Translations under genes and position numbers: made by a program
Notes under the pieces: model-generated
The model's input: the letters and a program-made list of their open reading frames with translations, nothing else
What the model was told of the DNA's origin: nothing
The model's database searches: none
Origin: JADJNY01 sp046349615
GTDB lineage: Bacteria; Planctomycetota; UBA1135; GCA-002686595
Reading direction: 5' to 3'
Length of the DNA: 64,000 bases
Assembly (NCBI GenBank): GCA_046349615.1
Contig: JAXMBZ010000004.1
Coordinates: forward strand, 248,001-312,000
In this document: in pieces, positions 1-7,563 of the stretch
Numbering within the stretch: the stretch's first letter is position 1
Layout of the letters: each line of letters begins with the position of its first letter

Positions 1-223
1 TGACCTTCATGGTCATGTCGCACGTCTTCCACACCGTCGCGGCGTCGGGCGCGATCTTCGCGCCGGCTTTCTTGAAGACGTCGTCGGGAAGGCCGGAACC
101 GACGCCGGCCTGCGTCTCGACCCAGACCTCGTGCCCGGCGCTCTTGAGCTTGTCCACTCCGGCAGGAGTGAGGGCCACGCGGTTCTCGTTGTTCTTGATC
201 TCCTTCAGGACGCCGATCTTCAA
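1..223 (-). CDS. ald: Alanine dehydrogenase, N-terminal part (cut by window edge)
   Basis: This is the first 74 codons of a gene running off the left edge. Alanine dehydrogenase converts L-alanine to pyruvate and ammonia with NAD. The product starts MKIGVLKEIKNNENRVALTP and continues with GHEVWVETQAGVGSG. This is the N-terminal substrate-domain signature of the family, with the conserved Arg15 of the KNNExRVA motif. The start is TTG at 223-221, chosen because it begins exactly where family members begin and is preceded by a GGGGGA ribosome site. NAD(P) transhydrogenase alpha subunits share the fold but usually lack the KNNExRVA form, so alanine dehydrogenase is preferred. The NAD-binding half lies outside the window. 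Confidence 0.9.
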   Translation of the reverse strand, partial: MKIGVLKEIKNNENRVALTPAGVDKLKSAGHEVWVETQAGVGSGLPDDVFKKAGAKIAPDAATVWKTCDMTMKV

Positions 224-368
224 AGCTGGTCCCCCGGTCGGGTGCGATGGTCTCGTGGGCGGTTCGTCGTCTCCGCGCGGTCCGCGGCGCGGACTCGGGC
301 CCCGGCGACGCGCGCCGGTTCGGAAACGAGGGCGAGGAGTCTAGCGTCTCGCGAGCGCGGGAAAACCC

Positions 369-398
369 TTGGCAAGGGCGGGGCGCGTCCTCTAGGCT
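369..398 (+). promoter_or_regulatory. Probable promoter of tRNA-Val
   Basis: A -35 element TTGGCA (369-374, five of six bases as consensus) is followed after 18 bases by a -10 element TAGGCT (393-398). The tRNA begins 58 bases downstream of the -10. The same TAGGCT hexamer recurs before many genes in this window, which strengthens the call. Confidence 0.55.
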
Positions 399-456
399 CT
401 CCGCCCACTTCCGGCCGAGAGGTCGGAAGCGCCGGCCGCAAGGCCGGGGCTCTTCG

Positions 457-533
457 GGGCGATTAGCTCAGCTGGCTAGAGCGCCACTTTGACATAGTGG
501 AGGTCGTAGGTTCGAGTCCTATATCGCCCACCA
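457..533 (+). tRNA. tRNA-Val(GAC)
   Basis: The cloverleaf folds completely. Acceptor GGGCGAT pairs with ATCGCCC, the D arm carries TAGCTCAGCTGGCTAGAG, the anticodon stem CCACT/AGTGG encloses loop TTGACAT, and the T arm has TTCGAGT. The anticodon GAC reads valine GUC codons. The discriminator is A530 and the CCA end (531-533) is encoded. Confidence 0.95.
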
Positions 534-709
534 GCCCCTTCGCGCGGCCCCGTCCGGCCGCGCTCGCGCGCGCCCACGAGGCGCGCGCTGCGTTTTCGCG
601 CGCGCCCATCCGCACGGGCCGCATTCCGGGTGCGCGCGCGCCTGCTCACATCGAACGCCGCGATGCGTAGTCCGCGCGCCCTCAGGGACTCCGTGGAAGG
701 AAGAACGCC

Positions 710-2053
710 ATGATCCTCGCCAGCTTCGCGCTCCTGTTCCTCCAGCAAGGCATCCCCGCCGATCCGCGCGAGCGCTTCGAGCGCCGCGTGACGCCGGAGG
801 TCGAGGTCGTCCAAGCCTGCAAGCCTGCGGTCGTCTTCATCCAGACGAACGGCAAGCGTCCGATCGGCCGCAACTGGTTCGGCCAGCTCGTGAGCCAGGA
901 GTTCAGCGGCATGGGCTCCGGCGTCGTCGTGAAGAAGCAGGGCTTCATCATCACGAACTACCACGTCGTCAAGAACGCGCAGTCGATCACGGTCAGCTTC
1001 GCGGCCGACGTCGACGACCAGACGTATCCCGCCGAGCTCGTGTCCTTCGTCGCGGAGGAGGACCTGGCGCTGCTCAAGATCCAGGCGGCGAAGCCCGGCC
1101 AGGACTTCCCGACCGTCCCGCTCGGCACGAGCGCGGACCTCATGCTCGGCGAGCGCGTGATCGCGATCGGGAACCCGTACGGTCAGACGCACACGGTGAG
1201 CCAGGGGATCATCTCGGGTCTTCACCGCAACGTCCCGATCGCCTCGGAGGGCCTGCAGTTCGACGACCTGCTCCAGACGGACGCGTCGATCAACCCGGGC
1301 AACTCCGGCGGTCCGCTGCTCAACATCAACGGCGAGCTGATCGGCATCAACTCCGCGGTCAACGTGCAGGCGCAGAACATCGGCTTCGCGATCCCCGTCG
1401 ACCGCGTGAAGCAGGTGCTCCAGTACCGCCTCACCTCGCCTGAAGCCGCGCGGACGTGGCTCGGCTTCGAGGTCGAGAACCTCCAAGTCTCGCGCGTCGT
1501 CCCCGGCAGCCCCGCGGAGGAAGCGGGCTTGAAGCCGGGCGACTGCATCGTCGCGCTCAACGGACAGAAGGTCGCCTCGAACGAGGAGTACCGCCTCGCG
1601 CGCATCGCCCTCCCGCCGCGCGAGCAGAACGGCGCGCCCGCGCGCGTCCAGCTCCGCTACGAGCGCTCGGGCCGCGCGAAGAACGTCGATCTGACCCCGT
1701 GGGACGCGAACGAAGGGATGATCTTCCAGCGCCTGGGCCTGCGCTGCGAGAACGTGTCGACGTACCTCGGCCCCGCCGTGCGCGTGCTCGGCGTCCAGGA
1801 GGGCGGTCCCGCGGCGCAGCTCGGACTGGAGGTCGGCGATCAATTCACCGCGGTCCGCGTGCTGAACGGCGGGACGGGCCGGACCGCCAGCGTCGCGCCC
1901 GCCTACCGGATCCGGACCAAGGACGACCTCGCGGAGCTCCTCACGCCGCTCTCCGCGGGCACGAAGCTCGAGATCGAGATCCTGCGCGACCTGAACGGCG
2001 ACGACCGTCTCCAGCGCGACGAACTCCACCGCGGCTCGCTCACCGTGCAGTGA
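710..2053 (+). CDS. HtrA/DegP-like serine protease with PDZ domains
   Basis: This 447-residue protein is a trypsin-fold protease of the HtrA type, expected to act on damaged proteins in the envelope. The catalytic triad is visible: His85 in TNYHVV, Asp118 in EEDLALLK and Ser199 in NPGNSGGPL. A short hydrophobic N-terminus (MILASFALLFLQQG) suggests export. After the protease domain a PDZ domain begins near residue 255 (PGSPAEEAGLKPGD). A second PDZ-like repeat follows near 355 (EGGPAAQLGLEVGD), and a C-terminal EF-hand-like stretch reads DLNGDDRLQRDE. The ATG is preceded by a strong GGAAGGAAG ribosome site. The gene stands alone between tRNA-Val and the carbamoyltransferase locus. Calcium binding by the tail is only inferred. 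Confidence 0.9.
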   Translation: MILASFALLFLQQGIPADPRERFERRVTPEVEVVQACKPAVVFIQTNGKRPIGRNWFGQLVSQEFSGMGSGVVVKKQGFIITNYHVVKNAQSITVSFAADVDDQTYPAELVSFVAEEDLALLKIQAAKPGQDFPTVPLGTSADLMLGERVIAIGNPYGQTHTVSQGIISGLHRNVPIASEGLQFDDLLQTDASINPGNSGGPLLNINGELIGINSAVNVQAQNIGFAIPVDRVKQVLQYRLTSPEAARTWLGFEVENLQVSRVVPGSPAEEAGLKPGDCIVALNGQKVASNEEYRLARIALPPREQNGAPARVQLRYERSGRAKNVDLTPWDANEGMIFQRLGLRCENVSTYLGPAVRVLGVQEGGPAAQLGLEVGDQFTAVRVLNGGTGRTASVAPAYRIRTKDDLAELLTPLSAGTKLEIEILRDLNGDDRLQRDELHRGSLTVQ

Positions 2054-2066
2054 CGCGCGCCCGTCC

Positions 2067-2095
2067 GTGACGGGGGCGGATGCCCGCGGTATCTT
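2067..2095 (+). promoter_or_regulatory. Probable promoter of the carbamoyltransferase locus
   Basis: GTGACG (2067-2072, four of six matches to TTGACA) is separated by 17 bases from TATCTT (2090-2095, four of six matches to TATAAT). Transcription would start near 2102, about 90 bases before the first small gene at 2194. A short inverted repeat, CCCGTC/GACGGG (2060-2074), overlaps the -35 element. Confidence 0.45.
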
Positions 2096-2193
2096 TTCGT
2101 GCCCGATCCGGGCGCTCGCACGCCGCTCCGCGCGGCGTGCGGCGTTCCGGGCCGCGCCCCCGGAAAGACCTTCCCGGCGTCCCCCGCACCCGC

Positions 2194-2403
2194 ATGAACG
2201 TCCTCCTCCAGTCCAGCGAGCGCTTCGGCCACATGCTGTCGCGCGCGCTGCTCACGGTGCTCTACTTCGGCGTGCTCGGGCCGTTCGCGATCGTGTACCG
2301 CCTCGTCGCGGACCCGCTCCACTTGAAGCGCAGGAAGCAGGGCAACTGGACCCCGTGGACGCAGAAGAACGACACGCTCTCTCGCGCGCGCAAGCAGGAC
2401 TGA
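2194..2403 (+). CDS. Small single-span membrane protein of the carbamoyltransferase locus (SxtJ C-terminus-like)
   Basis: This 69-residue protein has one hydrophobic stretch (LLTVLYFGVLGPFAIVYRL) followed by the basic motif ADPLHLKRRKQGNW. The arrangement resembles the C-terminal half of SxtJ-family membrane proteins, which sit beside carbamoyltransferases and end in a similar xxRLxxxDPL...W motif. That family link is from memory and is tentative. The gene ends 4 bases before the carbamoyltransferase start, so the two are very likely co-transcribed. The ATG at 2194 is chosen because the upstream part of the frame overlaps the predicted promoter and encodes no plausible protein. No clear ribosome site is seen. 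The product is probably an accessory membrane component of glycan or metabolite carbamoylation; its function is unknown. Confidence 0.65.
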   Translation: MNVLLQSSERFGHMLSRALLTVLYFGVLGPFAIVYRLVADPLHLKRRKQGNWTPWTQKNDTLSRARKQD

Positions 2404-2407
2404 GCCG

Positions 2408-4198
2408 ATGAACGTCCTCGGGCTCTCCTTCTACTACCACGACTCGTCGGCCGCGCTCGTGCAGGACGGCAAGCTCGTCGCCGCCGCGGAGGAAGAGCGC
2501 TTCAGCCGGGTGAAGCACGACTCGGGCTTCCCGACGCTCGCCGTCGAGTTCGTGCTGAAGATGGGCGGGATCACGCTCGACGACGTCGACTTCGTCGTCT
2601 TCTACGAGAAGCCCTTCGTCAAGTTCGAGCGCATGCTGCTGACCGCGATGAGCACGTTCCCGCGCTCGTCCGCCGTGTTCCGCGAGTCGATGCAGCGCTG
2701 GGTCACGGACAAGCTCTGGATCAAGTCGCACATGACGAAGCGGCTCGGCGTCCCCGCCTCGAAGCTGCTCTTCGCCGACCACCACGTGTCGCACGCGGCG
2801 TCGAGCTTCTTCACGTCGCCGTTCCAAGAGGCCGCGATCCTCACGATCGACGGCGCGGGCGAATGGACGACGTCGACGATGGGCGTCGGACGCGGGACGA
2901 AGCTCGAGGTGCAGAAGGAGATCCGCTTCCCCCACTCGCTCGGCCTGCTCTACTCCGCGTTCACCGCGTACTGCGGGTTCGAGGTCAACGAGGGCGAGTA
3001 CAAGCTGATGGGGATGCACCCCTACGGCAAGCCGCGCTTCGTCGACAAGATCTACGAGCTGATCGACGTCGCCGAGGACGGCTCGCTGTGGCACGACATG
3101 CGGTACTTCGCGTACCACTGGTCGCCCGACACGACGCTGAACCCCGAGTTCTGCGCGCACTTCGGCCGCCCCGCGCGCGACCCGAAGCTCGGCGACAAGA
3201 CGCTCGACCCGTTCTACTGCGACATCGCGGCCTCCATCCAGAAGGTGACGGAGGAGATCGTGCTCAAGATGGCGCGGCACCTCCACTCCGTCACGGGCAT
3301 GAAGGCGCTCTGCATGGCGGGCGGCGTCGCGCTGAACTCCGTGTCGAACTACAAGGTGCTGCGCCAGGGCCCGTTCCAGGACGTGTACATCCTGCCCGCG
3401 CCGGGCGACGACGGCGGCTGCGTCGGCGCGGCGTACTGGGCGTACAACCACGTGCTGTCGCAGCCGCGGGGGCCCGCGCTCGACCACGCGTACCTCGGGA
3501 GCAGCTACACGGACGCCGAGATCGAGGCGTTCTTGAAGCAGTACGACATCCCGTACGAGTTCATCGCCGACGACGAGCGCTTCTACGACTTCGCCGCCAA
3601 GCAGCTCGTCGACGGCATGGTCTGCGGCTGGTTCCGCGGACGCTTCGAGTTCGGCCCGCGCGCGCTCGGCGCCCGCTCGATCATCGCCGACCCGCGCCGC
3701 GCGGAGATGAAGGACAAGCTCAACGCGACGATCAAGTTCCGCGAGGCGTTCCGTCCGTTCGCTCCGTCCGTGCTCGAGGAGCGCGCGAACGAGTTCTTCG
3801 ACATCCCCGACGCCGCGCGCCACTACCCCGCGCGCTTCATGCTCTACGTGGCGCCCGTGCGCGAGGAAAAGCGCAGCGTCCTGCCCGCGATCACGCACGA
3901 GGACGGCTCGGGACGCCTGCAGACCGTGTTCAAGGACACGAACCCCGCGTACCACGGCCTGATCCGCCGCTTCGGCGAGCTCACGGGCGTGCCGGTGATC
4001 ATGAACACGTCGTTCAACCTCAAGGGCGAGCCGATCGTCGAATCGCCGGCCCACGCGTTCAACACGTTCAGCCTGTCCGGGATGGACCTGCTCTTCCTCA
4101 ACAACTTCGTGATCCGCGCGAGCGCGAAGAAGAAGATCGCCGAGACGCGCTTCCACCTGCGCCACGAGGGCGACACGGTGACGGCGATGGTGAGCTGA
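2408..4198 (+). CDS. Carbamoyltransferase (NodU/CmcH/TobZ family)
   Basis: The 596-residue protein has the full length of the family. These enzymes move a carbamoyl group from carbamoyl phosphate, through carbamoyl-adenylate, to a hydroxyl of a sugar or other metabolite. The N-terminal Kae1-like domain has YHDSSAAL (10-17), EEERFSRVKHD (28-38), the metal-binding HHVSH (125-129), the DGAGEW loop, GEYKLMGMHPYGKP and GGVALNS (near 303). The C-terminal YrdC-like part has FGPRALGARS (near 414) and MNTSFNLKGEP. Nothing essential appears to be missing. The SGNH hydrolase gene follows after 2 bases. That neighbour and the downstream glycan cluster suggest a cell-surface glycan as acceptor, which is inference. 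Confidence 0.93.
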   Translation: MNVLGLSFYYHDSSAALVQDGKLVAAAEEERFSRVKHDSGFPTLAVEFVLKMGGITLDDVDFVVFYEKPFVKFERMLLTAMSTFPRSSAVFRESMQRWVTDKLWIKSHMTKRLGVPASKLLFADHHVSHAASSFFTSPFQEAAILTIDGAGEWTTSTMGVGRGTKLEVQKEIRFPHSLGLLYSAFTAYCGFEVNEGEYKLMGMHPYGKPRFVDKIYELIDVAEDGSLWHDMRYFAYHWSPDTTLNPEFCAHFGRPARDPKLGDKTLDPFYCDIAASIQKVTEEIVLKMARHLHSVTGMKALCMAGGVALNSVSNYKVLRQGPFQDVYILPAPGDDGGCVGAAYWAYNHVLSQPRGPALDHAYLGSSYTDAEIEAFLKQYDIPYEFIADDERFYDFAAKQLVDGMVCGWFRGRFEFGPRALGARSIIADPRRAEMKDKLNATIKFREAFRPFAPSVLEERANEFFDIPDAARHYPARFMLYVAPVREEKRSVLPAITHEDGSGRLQTVFKDTNPAYHGLIRRFGELTGVPVIMNTSFNLKGEPIVESPAHAFNTFSLSGMDLLFLNNFVIRASAKKKIAETRFHLRHEGDTVTAMVS

Positions 4199-4200
4199 CG

Positions 4201-5802
4201 ATGCGCGCGCTCAACGTCCTGCTCGCGCTCCTCGTGAGCCTCCTGATCGCGCTCCTCGTCGCGGAAGGTGGGCTGCGCCTGCTCGGCCTCGGTCCGCAGA
4301 CGCGCATCAACCGCTTCGACGCCGAGCTCGGTTGGTCGAAGACTCCGAACTCCTCCGCGCGCCGCGCGACGAAGGAGTTCGACGTCGAGTACGCGATCAA
4401 CGGCCTCGGACTGCGCGACGACCCGATGCAGGACCCGGGCAAGGCCGCCGGCACGTTCCGCGTGCTCTTCCTCGGCGACTCCTTCGTGCTCGGCTACACG
4501 GTGAACCGCGACGATTTGTTCGTCGACGTGCTCGAGACGTGGTGGAAGGCGGAGGGGCGCCCCGTCGACTGCGTCAACGCCGGCACGGAGGGGTGGTCGA
4601 CGGATCAGGAAGTGCTCTGGTACCAGAAGTACGGCCGCGACTTCACGCCCGACGTCGTCGTGCTCTGCCCGTACGAGAACGACCTCTACTGGAACGGCCA
4701 GACGAGCTACCTGCGCTTCCCCAAGCCGCGCATCGAAGCGGACGGTTCGAAGGAGAAGCGTCTGCTCGCGGATCCGGGGCCCGAGCCCGCCGTGAAGCAC
4801 ACCGCGATCGGCAACCTGCTCCTGCACGACGTTCCGCCGGAGTGGTCGCCCGACGGGAAGGCGCGCGTGCTCGCCGAGTGGAGCGCGTACTTCCACGCGA
4901 CGCCCGACGTGATGGTCGACGCGTACGCCCGGACGAAGGGCGCGCTCCTGACGCTCAAGAACGAGGTCGAGAACCGCGGCGCGCGCCTCGTCGTCGCGCC
5001 GATCCCGAACAAGGCGTGCATCCAGGACGACGCGCGCCGCGCGCTCGAGGAGACGATCGCGCGCACCGGGCTCGTCGCGCGCCTGCGCCGCTCGATCGTC
5101 GGCGGCGAAGCGCCCGCGGCGCTCGCGCCGGACAAGTGGTCGGCCGACGAGCCCGTCGAGCGCGTGCTCGCGATGTGCAAGGACCTCGCGATCGAGTCCA
5201 TCGACGCGCGCCCCGCGCTGAAATCGGCCGCGCAGGACGGGACCGAGCTCTATTACCGGGCGGACTGGCACTTCAACCCGGCGGGCAATCGCGCCTTCGC
5301 GCGCTTCCTGCACGACGAGTTGGACCGGCTCGGCGCGTTCCCGACCGCGCTCGCGGCGAAGACGCCGGCGGAGGAGCCCGCTCCGAAGCCGCCGCCGCTC
5401 GTGCGCGGTTGGATGATCGCGTTCGCGGCGCTGTGGCTCGCGCTCTCGATCACGTGGCGGCTCACCTACGCGAAGGACCCGCTCTGGAAGGGCCCGGTCG
5501 TGTGCGGAGCGATGCTCGCGCTGATCTTCGGGATCGCGCTCGGCGGCGGCGCGCTGCTCGCGCACCTCTCGCCCGACCTCGGCCAGCTGCTCGGCCTCGT
5601 CTTCGTCGCCGTGATCGTCAGCTTCCTCCTGATCAAGCTCGGACGACGCCTCGGCACGGTCGCGGAGCTCCTCGCGTGCTTCACGCTGCGCGGGCACTGG
5701 TATCTGATGCCGCTCGTCGTCGTGCTGCTGACGGTCGGCAGCCTGCTCGTCGTCGCGGCCTCGTCGCCGCTCGTCGCGCCGTTCATCTACACGCTCTTCT
5801 GA
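4201..5802 (+). CDS. SGNH/GDSL hydrolase-like protein with fused C-terminal membrane tail (DUF5989-like end)
   Basis: This 533-residue protein starts with a signal anchor (4-28). An SGNH-fold domain follows with block I FLGDSF (nucleophile Ser94) and block V DWHFNPAGN (Asp355, His357). Such domains deacetylate or acetylate sugars, or hydrolyse esters. After a proline-rich linker (385-400) come about four membrane segments (roughly 403-418, 431-456, 463-480 and 500-525), ending in APFIYTLF. That ending is, from memory, the hallmark of DUF5989 microproteins, normally encoded separately beside carbamoyltransferases. The tail therefore looks like SxtJ-like and DUF5989-like parts fused to the hydrolase. 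The ATG lies 2 bases after the carbamoyltransferase stop. The active site would face outside the cytoplasmic membrane. Confidence 0.8.
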   Translation: MRALNVLLALLVSLLIALLVAEGGLRLLGLGPQTRINRFDAELGWSKTPNSSARRATKEFDVEYAINGLGLRDDPMQDPGKAAGTFRVLFLGDSFVLGYTVNRDDLFVDVLETWWKAEGRPVDCVNAGTEGWSTDQEVLWYQKYGRDFTPDVVVLCPYENDLYWNGQTSYLRFPKPRIEADGSKEKRLLADPGPEPAVKHTAIGNLLLHDVPPEWSPDGKARVLAEWSAYFHATPDVMVDAYARTKGALLTLKNEVENRGARLVVAPIPNKACIQDDARRALEETIARTGLVARLRRSIVGGEAPAALAPDKWSADEPVERVLAMCKDLAIESIDARPALKSAAQDGTELYYRADWHFNPAGNRAFARFLHDELDRLGAFPTALAAKTPAEEPAPKPPPLVRGWMIAFAALWLALSITWRLTYAKDPLWKGPVVCGAMLALIFGIALGGGALLAHLSPDLGQLLGLVFVAVIVSFLLIKLGRRLGTVAELLACFTLRGHWYLMPLVVVLLTVGSLLVVAASSPLVAPFIYTLF

Positions 5803-6184
5803 GAGCTCCGCCGCCAGGCGGACGCACCGCGCATTCGACGACCGGGTCACGGGCGCCTCCCCGTCGCGCGTGGTCCTTCCGGCGCGCTTCCGGCCGCGCG
5901 GCGGTCGCGTCGAGCGTGGGCCGCCGCCGGAGTCCGAGCTCGAGGTGCGGTCGCGGGCGCGACAGGACCGCCGCGTGTCTGCAGCCGGCCGCCCGGCCGC
6001 GCTCCGACCCGGACGAGGAGCCCCCCGCTGTCTTCAGGCTCCGGCCCCCGAGTCCCGAACTCGACTCCCGGAACCCGCGGGACGCGCACGAACTCGTCGC
6101 GCGCGGTAGGCTTGGCCGTACCCCGGCCGGAGAACGCCGGCCCCTCGTCCCTTCCACCTGCACCGATCGATCCCCGACGCCGCC
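5803..6184 (+). other. Intergenic stretch without a gene
   Basis: No open frame here has a recognisable product, and the frames that cross it are shadows. The only signal seen is a TAGGCT hexamer at 6106-6111, matching the -10 form used elsewhere in the window. It could drive the two microprotein genes that follow. No convincing -35 or terminator was found. Confidence 0.5.
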
Positions 6185-6313
6185 ATGGGCGACTTCCTCC
6201 GCGAGAACTGGCTCTACATCGTGCTCCCGATCGGGCTCGTCCTGCTCGGGCTCGTCGCGCTCGTCGTCTTCGGCGACGACTCGGCGTCGAACTTCATCTA
6301 CAACATCTTCTGA
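6185..6313 (+). CDS. 42-residue single-span membrane microprotein, copy 1 (DUF5989-like)
   Basis: The product has a short polar start (MGDFLRENW), one long hydrophobic helix (roughly 10-29), and a tail GDDSASNFIYNIF. The FIYxxF ending resembles the DUF5989 microproteins found next to carbamoyltransferases, and the end (APFIYTLF) of the SGNH protein upstream. The gene is too short for routine gene calling. Support comes from a near-identical layout in the next gene, equal length, and position directly downstream of the carbamoyltransferase locus. Function is unknown. It may be a membrane partner of the carbamoylation or acylation machinery. Confidence 0.7.
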   Translation: MGDFLRENWLYIVLPIGLVLLGLVALVVFGDDSASNFIYNIF

Positions 6314-6319
6314 GCGCCG

Positions 6320-6448
6320 ATGGGACGGTTCCTGCGCGAGCACGCGCTCTGGATCGTCCTCCCGCTCGTGCTGGTGGTGATCGCGCTCCTCGTGCTCTTC
6401 GTCTTCGGGCGCGATTCCGCGGCGAGCGGCGTCTACCCGATCTTCTGA
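6320..6448 (+). CDS. 42-residue single-span membrane microprotein, copy 2 (paralogue of copy 1)
   Basis: This gene starts 6 bases after copy 1 ends and has exactly the same length. Copy 1 reads MGDFLREN and copy 2 MGRFLREH; both continue with IVLP and a leucine/valine-rich helix. Copy 1 then has VVFGDDSAS and copy 2 has FVFGRDSAAS, and the tails end YNIF and YPIF. They are clearly tandem paralogues. Conservation of both hydrophobic core and polar tail at the protein level argues for real coding. The end lies 9 bases from the convergent deacetylase gene. Role unknown; possibly a heteromeric membrane pair. Confidence 0.7.
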   Translation: MGRFLREHALWIVLPLVLVVIALLVLFVFGRDSAASGVYPIF

Positions 6449-6457
6449 GCGGGGCGG

Positions 6458-7519
6458 TCACTCGGAGAGGTCGAGCCCGATCCGACGCAGGAGCTCGAAT
6501 CCGCCGCACGCTTCGGTCGCGAGCACGTGCAGGCGCGCGTCCTCGTCGATCATCAACCGCTTGAGCGCCCACGGATCGCTCCCCTTCTGGTTGACGCCCG
6601 CGTGCGTCGTCGTCGCGCAGGTGAAGCCGGAGAGCCGCGCCGCGTCCTTCGAACGTTCGTCGTAGTCCCAGCGCCGCCCGAACGGGTACGCGAAGCTCGC
6701 CGGCGCGTCGCCCGCGTGCTTCACGAGCGAAGCGCGCGCGCCGCCGACCTCCGCGCGCTGCCCGTGCTCGTCGAGGCGCGACAGGATCTCGTGGTGCACG
6801 GTGTGCCCGCCGAGCTCCACGCCCGCGTCGCGCAGGGCGCGCGCGTCGTCCCACGTCATGTAGAGCGCGTCGCAGAGCGCGCGCTCGTCCCCGCCCTCCG
6901 CGAGGAACAGCGCGCGGATCGCGCGCGTCCGCTCCGCCGCGGGCGCCTCGTACTTGAGCACGCGCTTCAGGTGGTAGCTCGTCGCGCGCGACGACGCGAG
7001 GAGCTCCCGGTAGAGCTCGTTCGTGCGCGCGTCGCGGCACTCCGCGGTGAAGCGCTCGACGAAACGCACGGGGCCGAGCCGGTCGAGCAGCCAGAAGAAG
7101 AGGTGCGACCAGTTGAGCGCGCGCTCGTCGAGCGCCGCGGTCTCGAGGTACACGGTCGCGGGCGCGCCGACGCGTTGGAGCAGCGGCAGAAGGTGCGTCC
7201 GATTGTCCTTGTAGCCGTCGTCCATCGAGAGCGCGACGAGGCTCCGGCGGCCCGGCGAATGCAGGCTGCGCCAGCCCTCGTTCACGGTCGTCAGTTCATG
7301 CCGGCGGCCGAGGTTCCGCAGGATGCGCTCGAGCTTCGCGCCCTCGATCCGCATGTCCTTCGCGAGCGTCGCGTTCGAGTCGGCGGCGACGCAGTGGCCC
7401 GCGAGGATCGAGAGGCGCCGCGGCGCGATCCGGTCGACGAGCGCGCACAGCCCCGTGTGGAAGAGCACGCGCGCGTAGGCCTCGCGCAGGAAGAGCTTGA
7501 GCTGGTGCTTGGCGCCCAC
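6458..7519 (-). CDS. Polysaccharide deacetylase family protein (NodB-like)
   Basis: This 353-residue protein belongs to carbohydrate esterase family 4, metal-dependent enzymes that remove N- or O-acetyl groups from glycans. The catalytic and metal motifs are visible: SMDDGYKDN with Asp100/Asp101, GGHTVHHEI with His239/His243, and FAYPFGRRWDYD near the C-terminal third. The start is taken as GTG at 7519, because the conserved protein begins at GAKHQLKLFL and the upstream frame is low-complexity shadow. There is no obvious signal peptide, so it may act inside the cell on a lipid-linked glycan or have an unusual export route. The GNAT gene lies 44 bases upstream on the same strand, suggesting a deacetylate/re-acylate pair. 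Confidence 0.85.
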   Translation of the reverse strand: MGAKHQLKLFLREAYARVLFHTGLCALVDRIAPRRLSILAGHCVAADSNATLAKDMRIEGAKLERILRNLGRRHELTTVNEGWRSLHSPGRRSLVALSMDDGYKDNRTHLLPLLQRVGAPATVYLETAALDERALNWSHLFFWLLDRLGPVRFVERFTAECRDARTNELYRELLASSRATSYHLKRVLKYEAPAAERTRAIRALFLAEGGDERALCDALYMTWDDARALRDAGVELGGHTVHHEILSRLDEHGQRAEVGGARASLVKHAGDAPASFAYPFGRRWDYDERSKDAARLSGFTCATTTHAGVNQKGSDPWALKRLMIDEDARLHVLATEACGGFELLRRIGLDLSE

Positions 7520-7563
7520 GGTTCGTCTCGCCGCCTCGTCCAGGATACTCCGCGGACGAGGTC

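Noticed and set aside
2060..2074. Inverted repeat CCCGTC/GACGGG as a terminator of the HtrA-like gene
   Set aside because: The stem has only six pairs with a three-base loop, has no T-run, and overlaps the -35 of a plausible promoter. It was not scored as a terminator.
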